From Verrucomicrobiia bacterium (GTDB lineage: Bacteria; Verrucomicrobiota; Verrucomicrobiia; Verrucomicrobiales; Akkermansiaceae), in contig CANHQJ010000017.1 in NCBI GenBank assembly GCA_947462875.1, positions 1 through 64,000 on the forward strand: DNA of 64,000 nucleotides, in the 5' to 3' direction. Below the pieces are notes generated by a model, which was given only the letters and a program-made list of their open reading frames with translations, ran no database searches and was not told the origin of the DNA. The position numbers and the translations under genes were made by a program. Positions 8,735-17,014 of the stretch are shown piece by piece (position 1 is the stretch's first letter; every line of letters begins with the position of its first letter).

Positions 8735-9283
8735 TCAACTGAAGCGCTGGTTCAGGTAATCGGGCGGCACATGGTCGGTGAGCCAGACGCCGTTTTCCGC
8801 CCGATAAAAACGATAGCCGTGCTGTGCCATGAGTTGTGCGGCGATTTCCAACACCACGGGCTTGCCGTGACGCGAACCGACTTTTTTCGCCGTCTCTCGA
8901 TCCACGCTGAGATGCACGTGCTGGCGCGATTGTTTGCGCAGTCCCTCGCGTACGATGGCGGGCATCGACTTCACCGCGGTGCCGTGATAGAGCCACTGGG
9001 GTGGAGCCATTTCCTCCAGCTTCAGGTCGATCGCGATGGAGTGCCCTTGGTTCGCACGGATCGACAAGCCATCATCGGAGAGCCGGAAGCGCTGCTTGTC
9101 ACTGGTCTCCACCACTCGCAAAATCATCGCGTCATCGACCCGCTTGCCGTGCGTTTTCATGCAGGCGATCAAGTCCGTCAGTTTCGCCCAGCCGTTTTCA
9201 TCGAGCTGCAAGCCGATGGAGCCGGGGTCATGGCGCAGCACCAGACTCAGGAAACGGCTGAGTTGGTTTTCGAATTTGCTCAT
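8735..9283 (-). CDS. kptA: RNA 2'-phosphotransferase (Tpt1/KptA family)
   Basis: A 182-residue protein that removes an internal 2'-phosphate from RNA using NAD+, giving ADP-ribose 1'',2''-cyclic phosphate. The N-terminal winged-helix half has the family signature LSRFLSLVLRHDPGSIGL and GWAKLTDLI, and the C-terminal half has WLYHGT, a QHVHLS strand and the NGVWLTDHVPPDYL end. The start at 9283 (MSKFENQL) is preferred over an in-frame ATG 18 bp upstream. In eukaryotes this enzyme finishes tRNA splicing; bacteria keep it although no such splicing is known there. An HNH gene lies 83 bp upstream on the same strand. Confidence 0.92.
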   Translation of the reverse strand: MSKFENQLSRFLSLVLRHDPGSIGLQLDENGWAKLTDLIACMKTHGKRVDDAMILRVVETSDKQRFRLSDDGLSIRANQGHSIAIDLKLEEMAPPQWLYHGTAVKSMPAIVREGLRKQSRQHVHLSVDRETAKKVGSRHGKPVVLEIAAQLMAQHGYRFYRAENGVWLTDHVPPDYLNQRFS

Positions 9284-9366
9284 GGCAAGACCCTGAAGCA
9301 ATGGCCCGCCTCGCGCAAGCCGGATGTCACGGCGAGCGGCTCACAGAAGATCGACATCCGCGGCAT

Positions 9367-9948
9367 TCAGCGCGGGAGGAAATGCTCCCACTCCGGAATG
9401 CCGTGGATGTTGCGCAGACGCAGCGTGCTGGGCACCGTGCGCGGTGGGGTGGGTGTTTTCAGCAGCCGCAAACCCGCTTCCGCCGGAGTGCGCGCGGCTT
9501 TTTTCCGATTGATCGATTTGTCTGATAAGACGCAGTTCTCCCAGGTATTGCCACCGCCCCGCGAGCGCGGGATGACGTGGTCGATATCGCCTTCACCGGG
9601 GGCCAGGAGACGACCGGAGTATTGGCAACGACCACCATCCCGCTCCCAGAGATTCCTCAGGCTGAAGCTCAAGGTGATCATCGGAACCTTGTCATAGCGT
9701 TGCAGCAAGATGATGCTGGGCGCGCGGATTTTGCCTTTCACGGTGCCGATCACGCGATCGTCCGCCGTTACGGGCAGGGCCGTCCACTCGTCCCAGGACA
9801 GTGCTTGGAAATTCTGTGCGTCGATCCACAACGCCTTGGCGGTGCCCGCGACCAAACGCGAGAGCGCCTGCTCTTGCGTGATCGTGGCGATCGCTTGCCA
9901 GTTCCGGTTCAGCACCAGCACGACTCTGTCTGTCAGTATGTGATTCAT
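9367..9948 (-). CDS. HNH endonuclease family protein
   Basis: A 193-residue protein (if the ATG at 9948 is used; an alternative start at 9984 adds 12 residues). The N-terminal part has LVLNRNWQAI and a conserved ALSWDEW region typical of a stand-alone HNH family widespread in Bacteria. The HNH core is clear: a CQYSGR zinc-type knuckle, IDHVIPRSRGG with the catalytic His, and NTWENCVLSDKSINRKK. There is no adjacent methyltransferase, so a restriction role is not indicated. It is upstream of kptA on the same strand with an 83-bp gap and is probably co-transcribed. Confidence 0.87.
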   Translation of the reverse strand: MNHILTDRVVLVLNRNWQAIATITQEQALSRLVAGTAKALWIDAQNFQALSWDEWTALPVTADDRVIGTVKGKIRAPSIILLQRYDKVPMITLSFSLRNLWERDGGRCQYSGRLLAPGEGDIDHVIPRSRGGGNTWENCVLSDKSINRKKAARTPAEAGLRLLKTPTPPRTVPSTLRLRNIHGIPEWEHFLPR

Positions 9949-10086
9949 AAATGTGGGAAAAAATGTACGCAGTTGATCTATCAAATCGATCCATGGATGA
10001 TTCGCATCAGTGGGAAGTTTGGGGAAAAAGAGGAAGTTCTAGTACGGCATAAATAATGAAAAAAGGGATTGGTTGGTGTGAAGTAA

Positions 10087-10125
10087 GAAAAAGAAAAAAC
10101 CCTGCGACCGGAAGTGGTGGCAGGG
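10087..10125 (-). terminator. Rho-independent terminator for the small minus-strand gene
   Basis: Read on the minus strand, CCCTGC (10125-10120) pairs with GCAGGG (10105-10100) and is followed by TTTTTTCTTTTTC. It lies 26 bp past the stop of the small gene at 10152, which supports that gene being real. Confidence 0.75.
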
Positions 10126-10151
10126 TGAGTGAATCGTAAGTGATTTTGCTC

Positions 10152-10349
10152 TTACGCGTGACCGAAGCTTCGATCTGTAACGCGCGTCCTGCCCTGTGGC
10201 CCTTGAATCAGCGGTGTTTCCGCGAGTCGTGATGCTTCGCGTTTGTTTTCACTGACGGGGCTACCCCATGCCATCTCAAACATCCCGCACCCTGCATCAT
10301 CGTTGCCGATGCAGTCATAGGTGGTGAACTTGAGTGATTGGTGATACAT
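10152..10349 (-). CDS. Small hypothetical protein with its own terminator
   Basis: A 65-residue protein starting at ATG 10349. It has two Cys (around residues 13 and 21) in an acidic N-terminal half and a C-terminal Gly/Arg-rich tail; no family is recognised. Support comes from context: a strong terminator 26 bp downstream on the same strand, and TTGACA (10400-10395) with TATAGA (10380-10375) upstream, although the 14-bp spacing is short for a standard promoter. No ribosome-binding site is visible. The flanking 9949-10151 and 10350-10553 hold nothing else I can name. Confidence 0.45.
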   Translation of the reverse strand: MYHQSLKFTTYDCIGNDDAGCGMFEMAWGSPVSENKREASRLAETPLIQGPQGRTRVTDRSFGHA

Positions 10350-10553
10350 GGAGGTAATGGTTGGGTGCGGGGTTTCTATAGAGAGGAAAGATTCTGTCAA
10401 TCGAATATTTTCTTATAGATCGAGTATGGTAGGTTATCCGATCCAATAACTACGAATCCCATGCGTTCGATCGAGCGAACTCCTATCGCGAAGGCACGGA
10501 AAATCCCGTGGCTTTTTTCTCGCTGAAATCCATGTGCTTGGTAGAATGGGACC

Positions 10554-12980
10554 ATGGAGATCAACGTGAGCGATTACGAGAAGCTGGGGAGTTTTTATCT
10601 GGGGCGGCCGTATGACCTGGAGAGCAAGGCGATGGAAGAGGAGCTGGTGCTTTATGACTCCAAGGATCTGGTGACGCATGGAGTGGTACTGGGCATGACG
10701 GGATCGGGGAAAACCGGCTTGTGTCTGGCTTTGTTAGAGGAGGCGGCGATGGATCACATCCCCGCGATCATCATCGATCCGAAAGGGGACATCGCGAATC
10801 TATTGCTCACGTTTCCCGGGATGAGCGCGGAGGAATTCACGCCGTGGATCAATGAGGACGACGCGGCGAAAAAAGGCGTGAGCGTGCCGGAGTTCGCGCA
10901 ATCCACGGCGGATATGTGGAAAAAAGGCCTGGCGGACTGGGGGCAGCCGCTGGAGCGCGTGCGGCAGTTCCGCGATCGCGTGGACATCAATGTTTTCACG
11001 CCGGGCAGCAAGGCTGGCATTCCGGTTTCCATTCTCAGTTCGCTCTCCGTGCCGCCGTTTGAAATCCTGGATGATGGCGAGCTGTTAGGCGAGCGCATCG
11101 AGAGCACGGTGTCGTCCTTGCTTTCACTGATCGGCATCTCCAACGATAACGGGCAAAGTCCCGAGGCGGTGTTGCTGGCGGCGGTTTTCCAAAACGCGTG
11201 GCAGGCGGGGCAGGACTTGTCGTTGGAGACATTGATCCGGCATGTGCAGAAGCCGGCCTTCGACAAGGTGGGCGTGATGGATCTGGAGTCGTTCCTGCCG
11301 CAGAAGGACAGGCAGGCGCTGGCGCTGAAATTCAACAATCTGTTAGCCTCGCCGGGGTTTTCGTCATGGCTGGAGGGCGCGCCGCTGGACATCGCCACGA
11401 TGCTGACCGCTCCGGATGGCAAGCCGCGTCTATCGATTTTTTCCATCGCGCATCTCGGCGATGAGGAGCGCATGTTTTTTGTATCGCTGTTGCTGAATCA
11501 GATGCTGGGCTGGATGCGCGCGCAGAGCGGCACCTCCTCGCTGCGGGCGATTTTGTATATGGATGAAATTTTCGGCTACCTGCCGCCCACGGCGAATCCG
11601 CCGTCGAAACGCCCGCTGATGACCTTGTTAAAACAATCGCGCGCCTTCGGTGTCGGCTGCCTGCTCGCGACACAGAACCCGGTGGATCTCGATTACAAGG
11701 CGCTCTCGAACATCGGCTCGTGGTTTCTCGGGCGTTTGCAAACCGAGCGCGACAAGATGCGTGTGCTCGATGGGCTGGAAGGCGCGGCGGGCTCGCAGAA
11801 CGCGAAGTTCGACCGCAAGAAAATGGAAGTGCTGCTCTCGGGCCTGGGCAATCGCGTGTTTCTCATGAACAACGTGCACGATGACGGACCTGAGGTCTTT
11901 CACGTGCGCTGGGTGATGAGCTACCTGCGCGGGCCGCTGACGCGCTCGCAGATCAAGACCCTGATGGATCCGAAGCGTGCGGCGTTTGAAAAACCAGCGC
12001 CAGCCGCGAACCCGATGGCATTGCCCTCGGTGCATGCGGCCGCAGGTGCTTCCTCGCATCCGGTGGTCGGTCCCGGCGTGGTGGAAAAATTCCTCGCGCC
12101 CAGTGGTGGTGCGGATGATGTCAGTTATCACCCGCATTTGCTGCGCAGCGGCAAGGTGCATTTCGATCACACGAAGTCCGGTGTGGCCACGTCGCGCGAG
12201 GTGCTCACCGCGCATCCGATTCTCGAGTCGTCGATCGATTGGGAGCATCCGGTCTCCGTGGCGATCCGCGCCGATGCCTTGCGCGATCAGCCGACGCCAG
12301 GCGCGGGCTTCGCCTCGTTGCCGGGATTTGCGATGAACAAGGATGGCTACAGTCAGGTCAGCAAGGACTTTGCCGAGCAACTGTATCGCGAGCAGCGCCT
12401 GGAATTGCTGTATTGCGAGGCGCTGAAAGAATGGTCGCGCCACGATGAATCGGAAGCGGATTTCCGCGCGCGTCTGTCGCTGCGTGCCCGTGAATCGCGC
12501 GATGCCGCGGTGGAAAAACTGCGCGCCGCCATGGAGAAAAAAGTCCAGTCCGTGCAGTCGCGTTTGCAGACCGCGCAGTCGCAACTGGAGCGCCAAAAAG
12601 CCGAATCGACCAGCGCGAAGATGCAAGCGGGCATGTCCATCCTCACGGGTGTGCTGGGCACGCTGTTCGGTGGCAAACGCCGCGCCGCATCCATGAGCAC
12701 GATCACACGCGGGAAGTCGGTTCTCACTTCCGCCACAGGTGCCTTCAAGCAAGGCCAGGATGTCACGGCGGCGGAGCAGAAAATCGCGATGATCCGGGAG
12801 GAACTGGCTGCCTTGGAAAAACAAGCGCAGGAAGAGATCGATCGCATCACCGCCAGTTACGATCCCGCTGTATTGAAGTTGGAGACGGAAACTCTCAAGC
12901 CCACGCGCACCGATGTGAAGGTGGAGTTGGTGGCGCTGCTATGGCTGCCCTACGATGCCGCGCGGCATCCCGCATGGTGA
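10554..12980 (+). CDS. HerA/VirB4-like ATPase with C-terminal coiled coil
   Basis: An 808-residue ATP-binding protein. Walker A is GMTGSGKT at about residues 47-54 and Walker B is ILYMDEIF at about 332-339; the IIDPKGD strand after Walker A and SRAFGVGCLLATQNP near residue 365 are typical of the HerA-FtsK group of DNA- or protein-pumping ATPases. The C-terminal third is rich in Gln, Glu, Lys and Arg and forms a predicted coiled coil (about 640-690) split by a short hydrophobic patch (GMSILTGVLGTLFGG). No NurA partner nuclease is next to it. Downstream genes on the same strand are a small acidic protein and an ABC fusion. Confidence 0.82.
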   Translation: MEINVSDYEKLGSFYLGRPYDLESKAMEEELVLYDSKDLVTHGVVLGMTGSGKTGLCLALLEEAAMDHIPAIIIDPKGDIANLLLTFPGMSAEEFTPWINEDDAAKKGVSVPEFAQSTADMWKKGLADWGQPLERVRQFRDRVDINVFTPGSKAGIPVSILSSLSVPPFEILDDGELLGERIESTVSSLLSLIGISNDNGQSPEAVLLAAVFQNAWQAGQDLSLETLIRHVQKPAFDKVGVMDLESFLPQKDRQALALKFNNLLASPGFSSWLEGAPLDIATMLTAPDGKPRLSIFSIAHLGDEERMFFVSLLLNQMLGWMRAQSGTSSLRAILYMDEIFGYLPPTANPPSKRPLMTLLKQSRAFGVGCLLATQNPVDLDYKALSNIGSWFLGRLQTERDKMRVLDGLEGAAGSQNAKFDRKKMEVLLSGLGNRVFLMNNVHDDGPEVFHVRWVMSYLRGPLTRSQIKTLMDPKRAAFEKPAPAANPMALPSVHAAAGASSHPVVGPGVVEKFLAPSGGADDVSYHPHLLRSGKVHFDHTKSGVATSREVLTAHPILESSIDWEHPVSVAIRADALRDQPTPGAGFASLPGFAMNKDGYSQVSKDFAEQLYREQRLELLYCEALKEWSRHDESEADFRARLSLRARESRDAAVEKLRAAMEKKVQSVQSRLQTAQSQLERQKAESTSAKMQAGMSILTGVLGTLFGGKRRAASMSTITRGKSVLTSATGAFKQGQDVTAAEQKIAMIREELAALEKQAQEEIDRITASYDPAVLKLETETLKPTRTDVKVELVALLWLPYDAARHPAW

Positions 12981-13011
12981 TCCATTTTCTAACATTTTTA
13001 CTTTCTCATTT

Positions 13012-13374
13012 ATGCCAGCATGCGAATTACGACCGGAGGACAAGAAGAAGTTCATCAGCGATGTGGGACAGGAGCTGGTGCGGACGCACGGCAAGAAGAA
13101 ATACTACAAGCCGGAGCAAATCAAAAAGGCGGTGGCCGATCGCGGATACAGCGCGGACATTGAGTGCTGGGCGTACTGCATGTTTGCCGAGCCCGAGGTA
13201 TTTATCGCGTTGCACGATGCGGCGGGAGAGGTCTGCGATTACGTCAGCATGAAAACCGAGCTGTTGTCGGAGCTGGCCGGTGGGGGATCGTTTTTGGGCA
13301 TTGACATCGACCTTTCCTGGCTGGAGTGGCCCGATATCGATCTGGGATTGCTGTTTGATTGGTTCGATTTCTGA
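13012..13374 (+). CDS. Small acidic protein, unknown function
   Basis: A 120-residue protein starting at ATG 13012. The N-terminal half is a basic helical region (KKKFISDVGQELVRTHGKKK) and the C-terminus is strongly acidic and aromatic (repeated D-I-D/L-W/F units), a tail that could dock to another protein or a membrane. No known domain. It starts 31 bp after the HerA-like gene and precedes the ABC fusion by 61 bp, suggesting one transcript. Confidence 0.7.
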   Translation: MPACELRPEDKKKFISDVGQELVRTHGKKKYYKPEQIKKAVADRGYSADIECWAYCMFAEPEVFIALHDAAGEVCDYVSMKTELLSELAGGGSFLGIDIDLSWLEWPDIDLGLLFDWFDF

Positions 13375-13435
13375 TCGCGCGGCCATCCAAGGCATCTCAC
13401 GCAGTGCTTGCTAGCGGGGGAACATTTGTGGCAGG

Positions 13436-16400
13436 GTGGGCCGCGTGCCGCAGGCGGAATACAAGACCGAGACCGAGTCGCTCTGGAAAGAGCGGGCTTT
13501 TGCGTTTCTGCGCATGATTCCCGGCGTCGGCCGTCTGCGCTTTTTGCGGCCCGGCTTCGATGCGTTGTTAGGCCCTTTGATCGATGCCTTCGCGGCCTTC
13601 GCTCTGGCGGACAAGCGCATCGAGGACGATGAGGCCGATTTGATTCTCGACTTGCTGCGCGCGGCGTTTCCCGAGGTGGACCACGGCTGGTTGGCGCGGC
13701 GCTTGCAGCGGTCCGTGCGGAATCCGCGTTCCCTGGTCAACATCGCGGCGGAGCTGCACGAGCGGCTCGATGATCTGGGCAAGCTGGCGCTGGGCTTCCA
13801 GTTGTGGACCCTGGTGGATGCCGCCGGTCGCTCTGCTCCCTTGCGCGTGACCTTTGATGTGTTCATGCGGCGTCTGGGTCGGCCCGATTACGGCAGGGAA
13901 ATCCTGCAGGAAATGGCGGATGACGATGAGATCGTGCAGGCGGGAAGCTTCGAGCGCGTGACCTTTGGCGAGGCGGGGAAAGCGGACGTGGTGCTGCCAC
14001 CGCAGGCGCACGATCACAGCTTCCGCGTCTATCGCGTGGGCGATCTGGTGATGCTGCGCAACACGGGACTACTGCCCTTGTGGGTGCGCGGGCGTTCGTT
14101 GGAGAGCGGCAGCTTCCTGCGTTTGCGCGAACGTCAGGCACTCGCAGTGCCGGGATGGACGCTGCAGCACGAGGATCTGGTGCATTTCCTCAACGTCAAA
14201 AAAACCGGTCTCACGCCGCGCATCTACATTGCCGTGAGTGATGAGGGCATCACGGCGGAGCGCTCGAAAAGCCGACAGAGTCTGGCGGTGCTGCGTTTCG
14301 GCCTGCAGGTGGAAATCGAGGCACTGCGCGAGACGGACTTGCAGGTCGGCACGCATCAGGCGCTGCAGATTGGGGGAGCGGTGTCCTGCTTCCATCACAA
14401 CCGCTTGGTCGATCCGGACGGGGCGACGGCGGATCTGGAGGTCCTTCGCAAACAGGCGATCAAGGAAGGCGGGCGTTTCCGCATCGATAACAAACGCCGG
14501 CGCTTCCGTGTGTCGAACGATCCCACGGCGATCGCCAAGGGCGACTTGCTCATCACCGCGGGGTTATCGCCGCGTGTGGTGTTGGAAATGCGCTACGTGC
14601 CGGAGGAGTCGGCAGGATACGTGGAGGTCATCGCGGCCGAGGGCGCGGTGACGATCGGCGATCTGCCGCTGCGCGGTGTCACGCGCCTGGAGGAGGGCGG
14701 ACTGATCCGTCTGTCACCGCGGCAGGCGCTGCGCTGCCGTTTTTCCGAGCATCTCATCGATGAAGAGCGCCACGTGATCGAGTCGCTGGTGGTGGAGGAT
14801 TTGATTCACGATTTCAGCTACGAAGTCCGCGCGCTGGACAATCTCAGCTTCACCGTGCAGCGCGGCGAAATGCTCTGCATCATCGGCCCCAGCGGCTCGG
14901 GGAAATCGACCTTGCTCTCCGCTCTATCGGGACAGCTCGAGCCGACCCGCGGACGCGTGACACTGAACGGTGTCTCGCTTTACAAAAACCGTGAGGAGCT
15001 GGTGCGTTTCATCGCCTACATGGCCCAGGAGGAGGCCTTGTTCCCACAACTCACCGTGCGCGAGCATCTGCGCCATGCCGCCTCGATCCGCCGCCCCTCG
15101 CAGTCGGCCGCGGATCGTGAGCGACGCATCGATATCGTGCTGGCCGATCTCGGACTGCAAGGGCTCTCGCACCGGCGTGTCGGTTCGCCAGGGGAAAAAA
15201 CCCTGTCGGGCGGCGAGCGGTCGCGCCTGAATCTCGGGCTCGATCTGGTCAGTGCGGCGGAAGTGTATTTGTTCGATGAGCCGATCTCCGGGCTTTCCTC
15301 GAAAGACTCCGAGCACGTGGCGGAAACGCTCCGTGCGATGGCGCGCGACAAGATCGTGATCTGCTCGCTGCATCGCCCCGGCGCGCAGGTGCTGCGGTTG
15401 TTTGACAAGGTCCTGCTGCTCGATTCCGGCGGGCGCCTGGCGTATTTCGGTTCGCCGCATGAAATGACCGAATACTTTCGCCTCGCCTGTCACGAACTGA
15501 GCATCGCGCATCCGGCGATGACATCGCAGAGCGCGTTGGGAGCGGACTTTGTGTTCGATGTGCTGGAGACGCCGTTGAACACCATCGGCGGCGGCCAGAA
15601 CCCGATGGCGGCGCGGCGTTTCCCGCCCACGTTTTGGCAGGAGCGCTTTGAGAGCGAGACGCTGATTCTCTCGCTGCAACGCAATACCGATGGTCCTGCC
15701 TCGCGGCTGTCCGATGGCGCTTCGCTGATCAGCGAGCGGCCGTTTCCGCAGCGTCGCCGCCGCCGCGTGAGGGAGATCTTTTCCCTGTTCACTTCCCATT
15801 TCCAACGCTCGCTGCTCTCGAAATTCCGCACGCGCGGCACGATGTATTCCACGCTGTTGGAGGCGCCGCTCCTGGCCGCCCTGATCGCCTTCACCCTGCG
15901 TTCCTCGCCCGAGGGGCAATACGAATTCCACACCGCGCTGCACATCCCCGCCTATCTGTTTTTGAGCGTCACCGTGGCGATGTTTCTCGGTCTAACAAAT
16001 TCCGCCACGGAAATCCTGCGGGACAGGCCGGTGATACGCCGTGAGCGCAATTGTTATCCCGGCGCAGGCTTGTATGTGACGGCGAAATTTCTCGCGCTGG
16101 CGCTCGTGGCGGCGATGCAGTGCGGCGCCTATCTCGCCATCGCGCATCCGTTGTTAGAGATACGCGGGATGTTTCTGGACCATTGGCTGTGGATGACGCT
16201 GACGGCCCTGACCGGCACCGCGCTCGCCCTGTTGGTTTCCTCGCTGGTGCGCACCGAGCGCGCCGCGCTGACATCGGTGCCGCTGCTGTTGGTGCCGCAG
16301 ATGTTGCTGGCCGGCGCGTTGGTGCCGTTCAAGGAAATGAACCGCGCGTTGTATGATGAAGTGGGCATCAATCGCGACCGCGGCGGTACTCCCGTGCCCG

Positions 16401-16966
16401 CGCAGATCATGCCGCTGCGTTATGCATATGAGTCGATGGTGGTGGCGCAGGCGACGCGCAATCCTTTTGAGAAAGAGCGCATGCGTTTGCAGCAGCGTCT
16501 CAACTTGCTGACGGCCACCCGCGAACTCACCAAGGAAAGCGCCGAGAGGCTGGAGGTGATGAAAATCTGCCTCACCAAGTTGTTAGGCTCGGGTAGTGTC
16601 AATGCGCGCGAGGGCGAGCGCCTGGCGGCTTCCATTTCCCTGATCGCCCGCCGTGGTGATCGCGAGGCGGCGATGGCCCTGAAAGTCTGGCCGGAGGGTG
16701 TGGAGGATCCGAAAGATGTCAGTGCGGTCAGTGATTATTTTGTCAATGCCCGCATCGATCTGATGACGCGCGAGGCCGAGGCCTTCCGCATGGACTACCG
16801 CAATCAGAAACATCGGGCGATCTATCTGGCGCTCGAACAACCGCTGTGGGCCGGTCGCTGGATCGAGACAGACCGCCGCAATGGCATCGTGCTCGCGGTT
16901 TTCATTTTGCTCTGCCCGGTCCTGACCGCGATCATTTTGCGCAGGCAGAACCAGCGGGTGAAATGA
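13436..16966 (+). CDS. ABC transporter fusion: TerB-like domain, ATPase and ABC-2-type permease
   Basis: A 1176-residue fusion. Residues about 45-125 are an acidic helical TerB/DjlA-like domain (ALADKRIEDDEADLILDLL). Residues about 150-450 are beta-rich and may hold FHA- or PilZ-like folds, not identified with confidence. The ABC ATPase follows with Walker A GPSGSGKST near residue 484, signature LSGGERSR near 590 and Walker B VYLFDEPISGL near 608, closest in style to ABCG-type half transporters. The C-terminal part (from about 795) has several membrane helices like ABC-2 permeases, interrupted near the end by a charged helical region (about 1010-1110). The start is GTG 13436; GTG 13445 is possible. 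Substrate unknown. Confidence 0.85.
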   Translation: MGRVPQAEYKTETESLWKERAFAFLRMIPGVGRLRFLRPGFDALLGPLIDAFAAFALADKRIEDDEADLILDLLRAAFPEVDHGWLARRLQRSVRNPRSLVNIAAELHERLDDLGKLALGFQLWTLVDAAGRSAPLRVTFDVFMRRLGRPDYGREILQEMADDDEIVQAGSFERVTFGEAGKADVVLPPQAHDHSFRVYRVGDLVMLRNTGLLPLWVRGRSLESGSFLRLRERQALAVPGWTLQHEDLVHFLNVKKTGLTPRIYIAVSDEGITAERSKSRQSLAVLRFGLQVEIEALRETDLQVGTHQALQIGGAVSCFHHNRLVDPDGATADLEVLRKQAIKEGGRFRIDNKRRRFRVSNDPTAIAKGDLLITAGLSPRVVLEMRYVPEESAGYVEVIAAEGAVTIGDLPLRGVTRLEEGGLIRLSPRQALRCRFSEHLIDEERHVIESLVVEDLIHDFSYEVRALDNLSFTVQRGEMLCIIGPSGSGKSTLLSALSGQLEPTRGRVTLNGVSLYKNREELVRFIAYMAQEEALFPQLTVREHLRHAASIRRPSQSAADRERRIDIVLADLGLQGLSHRRVGSPGEKTLSGGERSRLNLGLDLVSAAEVYLFDEPISGLSSKDSEHVAETLRAMARDKIVICSLHRPGAQVLRLFDKVLLLDSGGRLAYFGSPHEMTEYFRLACHELSIAHPAMTSQSALGADFVFDVLETPLNTIGGGQNPMAARRFPPTFWQERFESETLILSLQRNTDGPASRLSDGASLISERPFPQRRRRRVREIFSLFTSHFQRSLLSKFRTRGTMYSTLLEAPLLAALIAFTLRSSPEGQYEFHTALHIPAYLFLSVTVAMFLGLTNSATEILRDRPVIRRERNCYPGAGLYVTAKFLALALVAAMQCGAYLAIAHPLLEIRGMFLDHWLWMTLTALTGTALALLVSSLVRTERAALTSVPLLLVPQMLLAGALVPFKEMNRALYDEVGINRDRGGTPVPAQIMPLRYAYESMVVAQATRNPFEKERMRLQQRLNLLTATRELTKESAERLEVMKICLTKLLGSGSVNAREGERLAASISLIARRGDREAAMALKVWPEGVEDPKDVSAVSDYFVNARIDLMTREAEAFRMDYRNQKHRAIYLALEQPLWAGRWIETDRRNGIVLAVFILLCPVLTAIILRRQNQRVK

Positions 16967-17014
16967 TGCGATTTCCTGATAAACTTACGCCTTTCCAGTG
17001 GTATCGATAAGTTC

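Noticed and set aside
9367-9948. HNH gene as part of a restriction-modification system
   Set aside because: No methyltransferase or specificity gene nearby.
11628-12824. 398-residue minus-strand frame inside the HerA-like gene
   Set aside because: Antisense shadow; His/Arg-rich with no motif.
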